Shown here: positions 23,900-31,643 of the stretch, one piece after another
Position numbering within the stretch: position 1 is the stretch's first letter
Layout of the letters: each line of letters starts with the position of its first letter
NCBI GenBank assembly: GCA_010028495.1
Contig: RHCX01000004.1
Span: forward strand, 1-44,460
DNA: 44,460 nt
Source: Nitrososphaeria archaeon
Lineage (GTDB): Archaea; Thermoproteota; Nitrososphaeria; Nitrososphaerales; Nitrosopumilaceae
Reading direction: 5' to 3'
The notes under the pieces: model-generated
The model's database searches: none
The model's input: the letters and a program-made list of their open reading frames with translations, nothing else
Told to the model about the DNA's origin: nothing
Translations under genes and position numbers: made by a program

Positions 23900-24100
23900 A
23901 TGACATTAGAGAATCTCGCATTAATAGGAATTGGAATGCAGGAGATAGTCATCATTGCTATTGCTGCAGGAGTCTTGTTGTTTGGTGCAAAAAAGATTCC
24001 AGACTTGGCAAGAACAATTGGCAGATCCCGTGTCGAATATGAAAAAGGTAAATTCGAGGCAGAAAAAGAGCTCAAAGACCTAAAAGAAAAGAAAGATTAG
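23900..24100 (+). CDS. tatA: Sec-independent translocase protein TatA
   Basis: A 66-residue TatA/E. It has a short N-terminal helix (EIVIIAIAAGVLLFGAKKIP, with the FGxxKIP hinge) followed by an amphipathic helix (DLARTIGRSRVEYEKGKFE) and a charged tail. It forms the pore with TatC. The ATG is one base beyond tatC's stop, so the two are translated as an operon. Confidence 0.94.
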   Translation: MTLENLALIGIGMQEIVIIAIAAGVLLFGAKKIPDLARTIGRSRVEYEKGKFEAEKELKDLKEKKD

Positions 24101-24519
24101 AGAATTTTACAAAAATCGTCAATCATTGTATTATAATCAGATTCAAGTCTTGATTTTCCTATCACTCCAGACAGTTTTGCTATTGTGCCCAGCTTGATGT
24201 CAGCAGTTATGGTAAGCTTGGTTCCTTGATCTGTTTTTTCATATACCTCTGAAATGTGAGAACCCTTCGCATCCCCACCCAAAACAAACACGTCATGTGA
24301 TTCTGGATATTTGGAGATATGTTTCGTAGTCATCACCAATTCCTTGCCCCCTATGTTCAGATGCTCTTCTACAATTGCAACATTATCACGTACAGAGCGG
24401 ACTCGTACTGATGGATAATATTTTGGCATTATTTGTTGTAGATTTTCATAGTTTGCAATAACATCAAATACATGTTGTCGTTCTGCTGAGAGCAGTTTTG
24501 TAATGACAATCCTTGGCAA
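24097..24519 (-). CDS. START/SRPBCC-like lipid-binding protein (COQ10-like)
   Basis: A 140-residue SRPBCC-fold protein. Features are IVITKLLSAERQHVFDVIAN, YENLQQIMPKYYPSVRVRSV and the long C-terminal helix. It most resembles the polyketide cyclase/COQ10 group, which carries a hydrophobic ligand such as a quinone. It begins with TTG 6 bases beyond the UbiX stop, so the two form an operon and may share a quinone or other prenyl substrate; this link is inferred. Its end overlaps tatA by 4 bases (convergent). Confidence 0.75.
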   Translation of the reverse strand: MPRIVITKLLSAERQHVFDVIANYENLQQIMPKYYPSVRVRSVRDNVAIVEEHLNIGGKELVMTTKHISKYPESHDVFVLGGDAKGSHISEVYEKTDQGTKLTITADIKLGTIAKLSGVIGKSRLESDYNTMIDDFCKIL

Positions 24520-24525
24520 TAAAAC

Positions 24526-25080
24526 CTAGGTTCCCCATCTTTTGTATAAATCATGTTCGATGTTGAACTGATCTAGACATTTTCCAACTGTGTGATCTAC
24601 GATTTGATCAATCGACTTTGGCTTTGTGTAAAATCCTGGAACAGGGGGCAGTATAATCACGCCAAGTCTTGCAAGTTTTAGCATGTTTTCCAGATTAATT
24701 GCTGTAAGCGGAGTTTCCCTTGTCACTAGAACTAGTTTTCTTGATTCTTTTAGAGTTACTCCGGCCGCTCTTGTAACAAGCGTCTCATCATATCCATTTG
24801 CTATGCCAGAAAGAGTTTTCATTGAACATGGTATTACAATCATGCCATCCGTTTTGTACGTGCCAGATGATACGCCGGATGCGAGGTTGGAATCATCCGA
24901 ATATTCTGTTGCCAGTGACTTTAGCTGTTCAGGTTTGTAGCTAGTCTCCATTGTGAGACATTTTTTTGCCCATTCGGTTATGACCAGATGAGTTTGGATT
25001 CCGAGGTGATTTAGGACCTCCAATATTCTGACTCCATAAATTACACCGGTACTGCCAGTGATTCCAATTACTAACTTCAT
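24526..25080 (-). CDS. ubiX: UbiX-like flavin prenyltransferase
   Basis: A 184-residue flavoprotein of the UbiX/Pad1 family, which prenylates FMN to supply UbiD decarboxylases. The N-terminus GITGSTGVIYGVRILEVLNH holds the FMN-binding loop, followed by PCSMKTLSGIANGYDETLVT and LVTRETPLTAINLENMLKLA and the ending loop ILPPVPGFYTKPKSIDQIVD. No UbiD is in the window. TATA-like sequence AGCTTAAAATAATC sits about 28 bases upstream. Confidence 0.92.
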   Translation of the reverse strand: MKLVIGITGSTGVIYGVRILEVLNHLGIQTHLVITEWAKKCLTMETSYKPEQLKSLATEYSDDSNLASGVSSGTYKTDGMIVIPCSMKTLSGIANGYDETLVTRAAGVTLKESRKLVLVTRETPLTAINLENMLKLARLGVIILPPVPGFYTKPKSIDQIVDHTVGKCLDQFNIEHDLYKRWGT

Positions 25081-25143
25081 GATATGTTTGAGGGGTTTTG
25101 ATTATTTTAAGCTGTAATTGTTGATTGATGACTTAGCACGAGA

Positions 25144-27600
25144 TTATGGCAATGATGTTTCGCAGCTAAAGTCAGCAATGTCATTACCTGCTTCACCACT
25201 GCAGTAATCATTGCCTGCCCCTCCAGACAGGGAATCGTCGTCTTCTCTGCCAAGTACAATATCGTCACCATTATCACCATATACAGAGTCGTTTCCTAAG
25301 CCTCCAGACAAGACATCATTTCCCAAGCCGCCAAATATCATATCAAATCCTGCTCTGCCAGTAACATGATCATTTCCTGCGCCGGCATAGATTTGATCAT
25401 CGCCGAGACCTCCAGAGATGACATCTTTTGATGCACCGCCGATTATGCAATCATTGCCATCTTTTGCCTGTACATGATTTCCAGTATCAGATAGTAAGAT
25501 TAGATCATTTCCTGACGTTCCGCTGATTCTCGTACCAAATACGCCAGATCGATTATCTATCAAATTGTAAACGTTTTCAGTGATTAATTGAGAGATTGTT
25601 TTTCCATCACAGTACGTATTAAGATCTTCAGGGAATAGATCATCATTTTGTATTGTGCCAATACCAATTCCAGCCGTTAGGCTGAGAGCGGCATTTGTCG
25701 GATTTGTCAATACTATTGTGAATGTCTCGTCAGATTCAAGAGCATAATCGCCATGAATCGGTATTAGGATAGTCTTGATGGTTTGACCTGGAGAAAATGT
25801 GATCGTCCCAACAGACACACTGTAATCTGTGCCAGATATTGCACTGCCATCGACAGTATTGAAATCCACAGTGACCGTACTAGTAGACGGCTTTGATAGT
25901 GATGCTTGGAAAACCATGTTGGTTGTGCCAGAATTACCTTCTAGCATTGATGCATTATTGATAGACACAATAGGTAACGGTATTGCCGGCGCCCCAGGAT
26001 CAGAAATCACACCCAGTGTCGGGTTTGAATCAAATGGTCCATTGTCCAAGATATTCAAAGTCAAAATACTGTCTCCGTTATTATCGCCAAGAATCGAAGT
26101 AGCGTTAACCCATGTTGTGCCAATAACTTTCCAATACTGAACACCGGCCGGAATCGGAGTGGAGTAGTTCAGCGTAATAACTGTGATTCCTCCAGGAGTC
26201 ACACCATTAACTGTAAAGCCCACAAACCCATTGGGGAACGACATTGCAGGTTTTCCAAAAATTGGCAAGCTAGATTCAAGTATTGAAGAAGATGATGCGA
26301 TACCTCCAGAATTAGTGCCAATTGTCACAGAACCAGTAGGTGTGGACACAGTACTGGAATCTGGAAGAACGCTGTTTACCGAGTTTATTGCTTGGATTCT
26401 TCCATTTCCATATATCGTGTCAAAGCCAGATACGCCAAGATCAAGCGCATTATTCAAAATAGCATTTCTTACTTGTACTTGATTCAGATTCGAATTTTTA
26501 TCTAAAATTAAAGATGCCAAGCCTGCAACATGCGGGGTTGCCATGGATGTTCCAGTGAGTGAAACAAATCCTCCGCCCTTGAATGGCGCGTTAAGAGATT
26601 TGATTGACACTCCTGGCGCTACAACTGCTAGCTGAGTACCTTCATTTGAAAATGCAGTCCTTGCATCAGAATTATCTACTGCGCCGACTGCTATTGCCCC
26701 AGATGCACATGCCGGAGATGAAACCTGACTGAGAGTTCCGCTATTCCCAGACGCCACAAGAACCGTTACGCCAGCTGCAACTGCACTGTTTACAGCCATT
26801 GCGTCGATATTACCATCACAGGTTCCAGTGTAAAGACCACCGCCAAGACTAAGATTGATCACTTTGGCTCCGTTTGCAACACACCAGTTTATTCCGGATG
26901 CAACATCGGATGAGAATCCGCTTCCAGTAGAATCAAGAACTTTGGCCGCCATCAGTGAAGAACCAGGAGCGACGCCACGATATGTTGCGTCTTTTGACGC
27001 AATTATTCCTGCAACGTGAGTTCCATGCCCATGATCGTCAGTTGCATTATTTGTGGGTTTACCGCCAACTAGCTTCACATAATTAATTTCAGCTACCAGC
27101 GGGTTTAATGCAGGATGAGTGTCATCTACTCCTGTATCCACAATGCAAACTTTGGTTCCCTTGCCGGTTATTCCAGAAGCCTGAACAATATTTGCTCCAA
27201 TATGAGGAACGCTAACGCTTAGATCCGCAGTTACAATTTGATCATCTACCACTCGTGCCACATTTGGATCCGTTAGAATGTCTTTGAGTTTTGTAGAATC
27301 GACGTGCGCTACAACTGCCCTCATTTTATCAAATTTTGATTTTACACTAGCGCCTTTTTGTGACAGAGAGGATACATCGGAATCCTTGATATTATTTTTA
27401 TAAAATACAATAACTCGTTTTTCGTTCGCCTTTAGTCCTTTAACTGACTCTATTGAGGATTTTGAGATTTGATTCATCGGTTTTTTGTCCTTGTCTGCAA
27501 CCGCTGCAAAGGCCGATTGAGTTGACAAGGCCAACATGCCAGTGAGTAATGATATAGAAAGTAAAATACCATAAAACACAAAACGATTCGAATGCATCAT
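25144..27600 (-). CDS. Secreted subtilase with Calx-beta domain and RTX repeats
   Basis: An 818-residue exported protease. In order: a signal segment (about 8-34), an I9-like inhibitory propeptide (ANEKRVIVFYKNNIKDSDVS), the S8 catalytic domain with Asp (CIVDTGVDDTHP, near 155), His (HGHGTHVAG, near 192), oxyanion Asn (VASGNSG) and Ser (GTSMATPHVAG, near 350), a linker, one Calx-beta domain (about 545-650), and about nine RTX nonapeptides of the GGxGNDxxx type ending in a Cys-containing tail. Triad is complete, so it should be active. The start is the ATG at 27600 with AGGAG at 27610-27614; a TTG lies 3 bases earlier. RTX repeats bind calcium outside the cell. Confidence 0.93.
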   Translation of the reverse strand: MMHSNRFVFYGILLSISLLTGMLALSTQSAFAAVADKDKKPMNQISKSSIESVKGLKANEKRVIVFYKNNIKDSDVSSLSQKGASVKSKFDKMRAVVAHVDSTKLKDILTDPNVARVVDDQIVTADLSVSVPHIGANIVQASGITGKGTKVCIVDTGVDDTHPALNPLVAEINYVKLVGGKPTNNATDDHGHGTHVAGIIASKDATYRGVAPGSSLMAAKVLDSTGSGFSSDVASGINWCVANGAKVINLSLGGGLYTGTCDGNIDAMAVNSAVAAGVTVLVASGNSGTLSQVSSPACASGAIAVGAVDNSDARTAFSNEGTQLAVVAPGVSIKSLNAPFKGGGFVSLTGTSMATPHVAGLASLILDKNSNLNQVQVRNAILNNALDLGVSGFDTIYGNGRIQAINSVNSVLPDSSTVSTPTGSVTIGTNSGGIASSSSILESSLPIFGKPAMSFPNGFVGFTVNGVTPGGITVITLNYSTPIPAGVQYWKVIGTTWVNATSILGDNNGDSILTLNILDNGPFDSNPTLGVISDPGAPAIPLPIVSINNASMLEGNSGTTNMVFQASLSKPSTSTVTVDFNTVDGSAISGTDYSVSVGTITFSPGQTIKTILIPIHGDYALESDETFTIVLTNPTNAALSLTAGIGIGTIQNDDLFPEDLNTYCDGKTISQLITENVYNLIDNRSGVFGTRISGTSGNDLILLSDTGNHVQAKDGNDCIIGGASKDVISGGLGDDQIYAGAGNDHVTGRAGFDMIFGGLGNDVLSGGLGNDSVYGDNGDDIVLGREDDDSLSGGAGNDYCSGEAGNDIADFSCETSLP

Positions 27601-27609
27601 CAAACCATA

Positions 27610-27614
27610 CTCCT
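27610..27614 (-). promoter_or_regulatory. Ribosome binding site of the subtilase gene
   Basis: AGGAG on the minus strand, 9 bases before the ATG at 27600 and 6 before the TTG at 27603. Confidence 0.5.
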
Positions 27615-27650
27615 ATGAATATGTGCAGTATGCATGTTCAACAGTTTCGA

Positions 27651-27670
27651 ATATTTTTTTATATTTAAAG
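27651..27670 (-). promoter_or_regulatory. TATA region of the subtilase gene
   Basis: CTTTAAATATAAAAAAATAT on the minus strand lies about 50-70 bases upstream of the ATG. With a start near 27630 this gives a leader of about 30 bases holding the AGGAG ribosome site, unlike the leaderless genes around it. Confidence 0.5.
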
Positions 27671-27729
27671 CAGATCATGTGTGATTTGCAAAAATCAATA
27701 CCGCAGATCCTCAGTATTAGATAGAGATG

Positions 27730-27737
27730 TTATATTA
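27730..27737 (+). promoter_or_regulatory. TATA box of purP
   Basis: TTATATTA, 23-30 bases upstream of the purP TTG, indicating a leaderless message. Confidence 0.5.
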
Positions 27738-27759
27738 CCAGTATTTGTAAAAAATATCG

Positions 27760-28854
27760 TTGGCAGTAAAGCAGACAGAGATTGCAAGAATAATTAAGAA
27801 TTATTCTAACTTTAGAATCGGTGTTCTTGGAAGCCACTCTGCTTTAGAAATAATGGATGGCGCCAAAGATGAAGGAATTCAAACCGTTGTAATTTGCCAA
27901 AAAGGCAGAGACATTCCATATAGAAGATTCAAGCGAATTGCGGATGAGATAATCGTGGTTGATAAATTCTCAGACATGGCGTCGCCAAAAATGCAAAAAA
28001 TGTTTGTAGAAACAAACACCATCATTGTTCCCCACAGAGCACTTACTGCGTATTTGGGATATGAAACCATAGAAAAAAAATTCAAGGTGCCAATGTTTGG
28101 CAACAGAACACTATTCCAAGCAGAGGAACGTAGTTTTGCAAAAAACCAGTACTATTTGCTGGAAAAATCCAAAATCAGGCTACCAAAGTTATTCAAGGAT
28201 CCAAAGAAAATCGACAGACCGGTAATCGTAAAGGTACAGGAAAAGAAAAGAAAAATGGAGCGGGCATTTTTCACGGCATCAAACTATCAGGACTTTATAA
28301 CAAAATCCCAAGACAAAATCAAAAAAAGAATTATCGACCAAAAAGACCTCAAAAAGGCAAGTATCGAGGAGCTAGTCCTTGGCACATACATGAATTTCAA
28401 TTATTTTCACACTCCAATTTCCGACCAGGTCGATTTCATTGGAATAGAAAGAAGACTGCAGACAAACATTCATGATTTCAATGCATTACCAGCAAAACAA
28501 CAGCTTGACATCAATGTTGATACGCAAAACATCGAGGTAGGCCACACGCCTGCGAGCATCAGAGAATCACTATTAGAAAAGGTGATTGAAATGGGCGACA
28601 AGTTCGTTGCAGGTGTCAAAAAAGTCTACCCGCCTGGAATCATAGGACCATTCTCGCTCCAGTCAGTAATCACAAAAGACTTGGAGCTTGTAGTGTATGA
28701 TGTGTCGTTGCGAGTCCCAGGCAATCCAATTGTTGCAACCACATCCCCATACACAAAATACCAATATGGTGAAACCTTTGGAGTGGGTCGAAGAATTGCA
28801 ATGGAAATAAAGCGGGCCCACCAAGAAGGCAGGCTTGCTGAAGTTTTAACTTAG
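27760..28854 (+). CDS. purP: FAICAR synthetase (formate-dependent), PurP
   Basis: A 364-residue ATP-grasp enzyme of the archaeal PurP family, which makes FAICAR from AICAR and formate without folate. N-terminal Rossmann-like part: FRIGVLGSHSALEIMDGAKD; then DIPYRRFKRIADEIIVVDKF; ATP-grasp part: IDRPVIVKVQEKKRKMERAF, and the closing VYPPGIIGPFSLQSVITKDL with YDVSLRVPGNP. The start is TTG (27760). It complements PurC, PurF and PurLQS in the window, completing most of archaeal IMP synthesis. Its end overlaps the convergent DUF151 gene by 9 bases. Confidence 0.95.
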   Translation: MAVKQTEIARIIKNYSNFRIGVLGSHSALEIMDGAKDEGIQTVVICQKGRDIPYRRFKRIADEIIVVDKFSDMASPKMQKMFVETNTIIVPHRALTAYLGYETIEKKFKVPMFGNRTLFQAEERSFAKNQYYLLEKSKIRLPKLFKDPKKIDRPVIVKVQEKKRKMERAFFTASNYQDFITKSQDKIKKRIIDQKDLKKASIEELVLGTYMNFNYFHTPISDQVDFIGIERRLQTNIHDFNALPAKQQLDINVDTQNIEVGHTPASIRESLLEKVIEMGDKFVAGVKKVYPPGIIGPFSLQSVITKDLELVVYDVSLRVPGNPIVATTSPYTKYQYGETFGVGRRIAMEIKRAHQEGRLAEVLT

Positions 28855-29379
28855 GTTTTCCATTTTCTCTTTGAATAGAGTCTTTCTTACCAGAATCGGA
28901 ATGTTGTAAAATGCCGCAAGCGCTACAGCGTCAGATGCCCTATAATTTCGCAATACAATGTCCTTTTTGCCCGTAAAGTATAGGTTTGCTCGAAGAACGC
29001 TTCCGCTCTCATAGACTTTGACTTTGACTAGAAGCATCTCGTTTTCCTCACAAATCTCCTCAATCATGTTGTAAATTGTGGGCAGTGCATCGCGCCTTCC
29101 CTCCAAAAACGACTTGATGTGTCGCGCAACTTCACCGGAAAATGCTCGCATGTGAAATTCCTTTTTGTCATCGGCTTGTAAAATTACGATTCCTTCCATT
29201 GCATATGGATCGATGAAACCAACGTGTGTTATTTTTGCAGTTGAATAGTCTGGTTCTTGTTTTTGAGAAATGTCCAACGGATTCCATTGCGTAATAGTTT
29301 CTATTAAAGAGTGACCATGATCGTATGGACAACTTATCAGTCCTACGCGGCTCTTAAATGTAAAATCAACTAAACACAA
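28846..29379 (-). CDS. Bifunctional-nuclease (BFN/DUF151) domain protein
   Basis: A protein of up to 177 residues. The DUF151 domain, whose plant member has RNase/DNase activity, covers about residues 48-160: THVGFIDPYAMEGIVILQAD, KKEFHMRAFSGEVARHI, and a C-terminal RASDAVALAAFYNIPILVRK. The first ~45 residues lack a family match and the frame opens with a TTG, so the true start may be internal. Its 5' end lies 3 bases from the divergent zinc-ribbon gene. Nuclease activity is inferred from family only. Confidence 0.8.
   Translation of the reverse strand: MCLVDFTFKSRVGLISCPYDHGHSLIETITQWNPLDISQKQEPDYSTAKITHVGFIDPYAMEGIVILQADDKKEFHMRAFSGEVARHIKSFLEGRRDALPTIYNMIEEICEENEMLLVKVKVYESGSVLRANLYFTGKKDIVLRNYRASDAVALAAFYNIPILVRKTLFKEKMENLS
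29353..29360 (+). promoter_or_regulatory. TATA box of the zinc-ribbon gene at 29383
   Basis: CTTAAATG, 23-30 bases upstream of the ATG at 29383. It lies inside the 5' part of the divergent DUF151 gene. Confidence 0.5.
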
Positions 29380-29382
29380 TCA

Positions 29383-29550
29383 ATGAAAATAGACATACCA
29401 CTACCATGTCCGGCATGTGGAGGAAAAATGTATTCAGTTGGTTATGAAGCCACTCTGAAGATCCTAAAACCCAGAACTTGGCAAGTCTGCAAAGAATGCA
29501 AGTTCTCAAGAAGCGTAGAAGACTTCAAAAAATCTCTCTGCTGTGCATAG
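29383..29550 (+). CDS. 55-residue zinc-ribbon protein
   Basis: Translates as MKIDIPLPCPACGGKMYSVG then YEATLKILKPRTWQVCKECK and ending DFKKSLCCA. The Cys pairs CPAC and CKEC, 27 residues apart, should form one zinc site; two more Cys close the C-terminus. Leaderless-type TATA box upstream. Too short for most gene callers, but the composition, start and promoter fit a real gene. Function unknown. Confidence 0.75.
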   Translation: MKIDIPLPCPACGGKMYSVGYEATLKILKPRTWQVCKECKFSRSVEDFKKSLCCA

Positions 29551-29593
29551 CGGTGGGCCAGTCTTCTATTTTTCATTTTTTTATAGATATGAT

Positions 29594-29602
29594 TTAATTT
29601 TG
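29594..29602 (+). promoter_or_regulatory. TATA box of the gene at 29624
   Basis: TTTAATTTT, 22-30 bases upstream of the ATG at 29624. Confidence 0.4.
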
Positions 29603-29623
29603 TCATATTTTGCCAAACTGTGA

Positions 29624-30421
29624 ATGGCAAAAGACGGCAGGACGCTAATCACGCTAGGGTTTGTATCCATCGGTATTTTGTTTTTGATTTACGCCAAAAT
29701 AGGTAATGCTGAGGTGACCCCAAATGCCCTGCAATCAATAGAAAGGCTAGGTGTTGCGTTTTACGGCATGATGATCTTGGCGCTTGGCGCAATAGCGTAT
29801 GGATTCTACCAGTACCACAGATACAAGGTGGAGAAAAACCAGACCGATGTGTTTTCTATAATAGCCCAAGTGATTTTGAATCCAAAATCGCGCAAAGTAT
29901 TTGTGACAACATCAATAGGATACGGAATATTCTTCGCCTTGACGTCAGGAATACTGGTGTACCAGCCAGATGTCGTGTTTTCATATCATTATGGAGTACA
30001 GGTCCCATCCGCACAGATTGCCCCGTGTTGTGGAGAAATAGGCTATGTGCCAAAATTCATCTTTTATGTTACAGAGCACATTGGAATGCAGATAATTCCA
30101 ATAAACCTGATTTTGCAAATCACAGTATCGTATCTGGTAGGACTAAACGCCGCAATAGCAGTAAGCGCGTTTAGCATTCTAAGAAAAGGTGCCGGAATTG
30201 GAAGTGTGGCAGCAGCTACTGGATTGTTCATTGCATGCCCTACTTGTGCGGGGACATTTTTGTCACTGTTTGTGTCGGCATCAGGTGCTTTGGCATTTAC
30301 AATAGCTTTGACTCAGATGCAGACAATACTAATTGGAATATCCATACCGTTGTTGATTATAACACCCGTAATAATGGCAAAAAAGATTCGCTCCAGTGGA
30401 TGGAGCTGCAAAATTAGCTGA
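29624..30421 (+). CDS. Polytopic membrane protein with Cys motifs
   Basis: A 265-residue integral membrane protein with about six helices (starting near residues 10, 43, 94, 156, 193 and 233). The outer loop holds APCCGEIGYVP and helix five begins with ACPTCAGTFLSLF; a CxxC-like pair in a membrane segment and CC in the loop may bind metal or act in redox. A His (TEHIGMQ) lies near. No family was recognised. It may be a lineage-specific thaumarchaeal protein. It ends over the convergent gene at 30414 by 8 bases. Confidence 0.75.
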   Translation: MAKDGRTLITLGFVSIGILFLIYAKIGNAEVTPNALQSIERLGVAFYGMMILALGAIAYGFYQYHRYKVEKNQTDVFSIIAQVILNPKSRKVFVTTSIGYGIFFALTSGILVYQPDVVFSYHYGVQVPSAQIAPCCGEIGYVPKFIFYVTEHIGMQIIPINLILQITVSYLVGLNAAIAVSAFSILRKGAGIGSVAAATGLFIACPTCAGTFLSLFVSASGALAFTIALTQMQTILIGISIPLLIITPVIMAKKIRSSGWSCKIS

Positions 30422-30665
30422 ATTTTTTGACTTCGGGAATCTGCCAGTTTCCTATATCATAGCCGTCTCGTCTTAGAAACTTGAGTGTCAGCTTGTACAC
30501 TATTTCATCATGGTCTACTTTGTCCAGAATTTCTGACCAGAGAACCTTGCCGTTATACTCTATGATGTTTTTGAATTCAGGGTTGAGCGCTTCTGCAATG
30601 TCTCTGCACTGATCAAATGTTCTTCCGTTTCTGTACGCTCGAACTCGCCTGTCGCAGCTTTCCAT
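30414..30665 (-). CDS. 83-residue protein of unknown function
   Basis: A soluble frame starting MESCDRRVRAYRNGRTFDQC and ending PEVKKFS. It is charged and mainly alpha/beta, with no zinc motif or membrane segment and no family recognised. Its ATG lies 26 bases beyond the stop of the LEA-like gene on the same strand, so the two may be cotranscribed. Confidence 0.6.
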   Translation of the reverse strand: MESCDRRVRAYRNGRTFDQCRDIAEALNPEFKNIIEYNGKVLWSEILDKVDHDEIVYKLTLKFLRRDGYDIGNWQIPEVKKFS

Positions 30666-30691
30666 GGCTCTAGTAGCACAATGTAAGATAA

Positions 30692-30859
30692 TTACTTGTC
30701 TTGTCTGGCTTTGTCTCTGCCTTTTTCTGCTGCCTCTTTTGATGCATCGTATGCCTTGGTTCCAAGCTCTGCTCCCTTTTCAATTCCTTTTTTGCCAAGC
30801 TCGCTTCCCTTTTCGACTCCTTTTTCAGCTGTCTCTTTTAGTTTTTTTAGAAACCCCAT
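30692..30859 (-). CDS. 55-residue LEA-like amphipathic protein
   Basis: Translates as MGFLKKLKETAEKGVEKGSE, LGKKGIEKGAELGTKAYDAS, KEAAEKGRDKARQDK. It has imperfect repeats EKGxELGKKG/EKGxELGTKA, Lys/Glu/Gly/Ala-rich and without Cys, Pro or Trp. This resembles late-embryogenesis-abundant or YtxH-type protective proteins that are disordered until they coat membranes or proteins. The ATG and composition are convincing; the role is inferred. Confidence 0.7.
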   Translation of the reverse strand: MGFLKKLKETAEKGVEKGSELGKKGIEKGAELGTKAYDASKEAAEKGRDKARQDK

Positions 30860-30893
30860 GACATAACAAGGTAGAATTTGTTATTAAGTAATT

Positions 30894-31166
30894 CTAGAAT
30901 TTTTTGAGTTTTTCGACAATGATTTTAAAGATTTCATTATTGTCAATCAAGATACACGGCAGGTTGTTTTCTGCACACGCCTGTCCGCTTTCCGTATCGC
31001 GTGTAATGAGTATCATCCCATTTTCTTTGGCATAATTAATCACGGAATAGTCGGTGTGGAGCTTTTTTCCTTCTAGAATTAATTTTTTGACAGAATATGC
31101 GTCATACCCAAGACTTTTGAGTTTATCATCCCATCCATCATCCATTTCATCTACTAGAATCTTCAT
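30894..31166 (-). CDS. PIN-like (DUF5615/Mut7-C type) protein
   Basis: A 90-residue protein from the ATG at 31166 (MKILVDEMDDGWDDKLKSLG). The acidic N-terminal LVDEM, the YAKENGMILITRDTE segment and the LPCILIDNN strand match the small PIN-like fold group found in some toxin-antitoxin systems. The acidic residues would form a metal-dependent nuclease site. No antitoxin is evident next to it, so a toxin role is not supported. AAATAAATAC lies about 25 bases upstream as a TATA box. Confidence 0.75.
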   Translation of the reverse strand: MKILVDEMDDGWDDKLKSLGYDAYSVKKLILEGKKLHTDYSVINYAKENGMILITRDTESGQACAENNLPCILIDNNEIFKIIVEKLKKF

Positions 31167-31205
31167 TATGTACAATGACAGAAATTGCGTATTTATTTTA
31201 AGACA

Positions 31206-31586
31206 CTATAGTCGTGCGGTTATCTTTTTGACCTTGTTTACCAAGTTGAGTTTTTTTGTGATGCTGACTTCGGGCTCTAGTGTGAAATAGACTGTTTTTC
31301 GCTTTGGATAGATGACTATCTGGGTTACCTTTTCCCGTTCTACTTGGACATATCTGACTTTACCCAGAGTTTTGTTGAATTCCTGCCGCATTTTGCGCCT
31401 TTGAGCAACTTGCTTGCAAAAATGCTCCTCTTCTTTTTGGGTCTTGAGTGAGGTCTTGCCTTGCTTCATGATAGATTCTAAAATGTTTCCCTTTAGATCT
31501 ATGATAGCTGCAAATCTCATTGAAGAATCTAGGCCGATTATTCCTTCAACTATTTTCATGTGGTTTACGGTTTTAGTGCTCAACAT
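31206..31586 (-). CDS. Roadblock-like protein of thaumarchaeal type (possibly DUF6659)
   Basis: A 126-residue protein from the ATG at 31586 (MLSTKTVNHMKIVEGIIGLD). The pattern RFAAIIDLKGNILESIMKQG followed by VTQIVIYPKRKTVYFTLEPE and a closing strand/helix suggests a profilin/roadblock-type fold. I associate it with the thaumarchaeal family labelled DUF6659, from memory only. Members may sense or regulate, but no function is shown. The gap of 57 bases to the divergent O-methyltransferase carries a single AT-rich box. Confidence 0.6.
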   Translation of the reverse strand: MLSTKTVNHMKIVEGIIGLDSSMRFAAIIDLKGNILESIMKQGKTSLKTQKEEEHFCKQVAQRRKMRQEFNKTLGKVRYVQVEREKVTQIVIYPKRKTVYFTLEPEVSITKKLNLVNKVKKITARL

Positions 31587-31643
31587 TTTTTGTTTTGAAT
31601 TGGCCAAATATAATTGAAGTTTCAAAAATTATAATCCAGTTAT

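Noticed and set aside
30894-31586. Toxin-antitoxin system with the PIN-like protein
   Set aside because: The neighbour at 31206 resembles a roadblock-like protein and not an antitoxin; there is no small DNA-binding partner overlapping the PIN-like gene.
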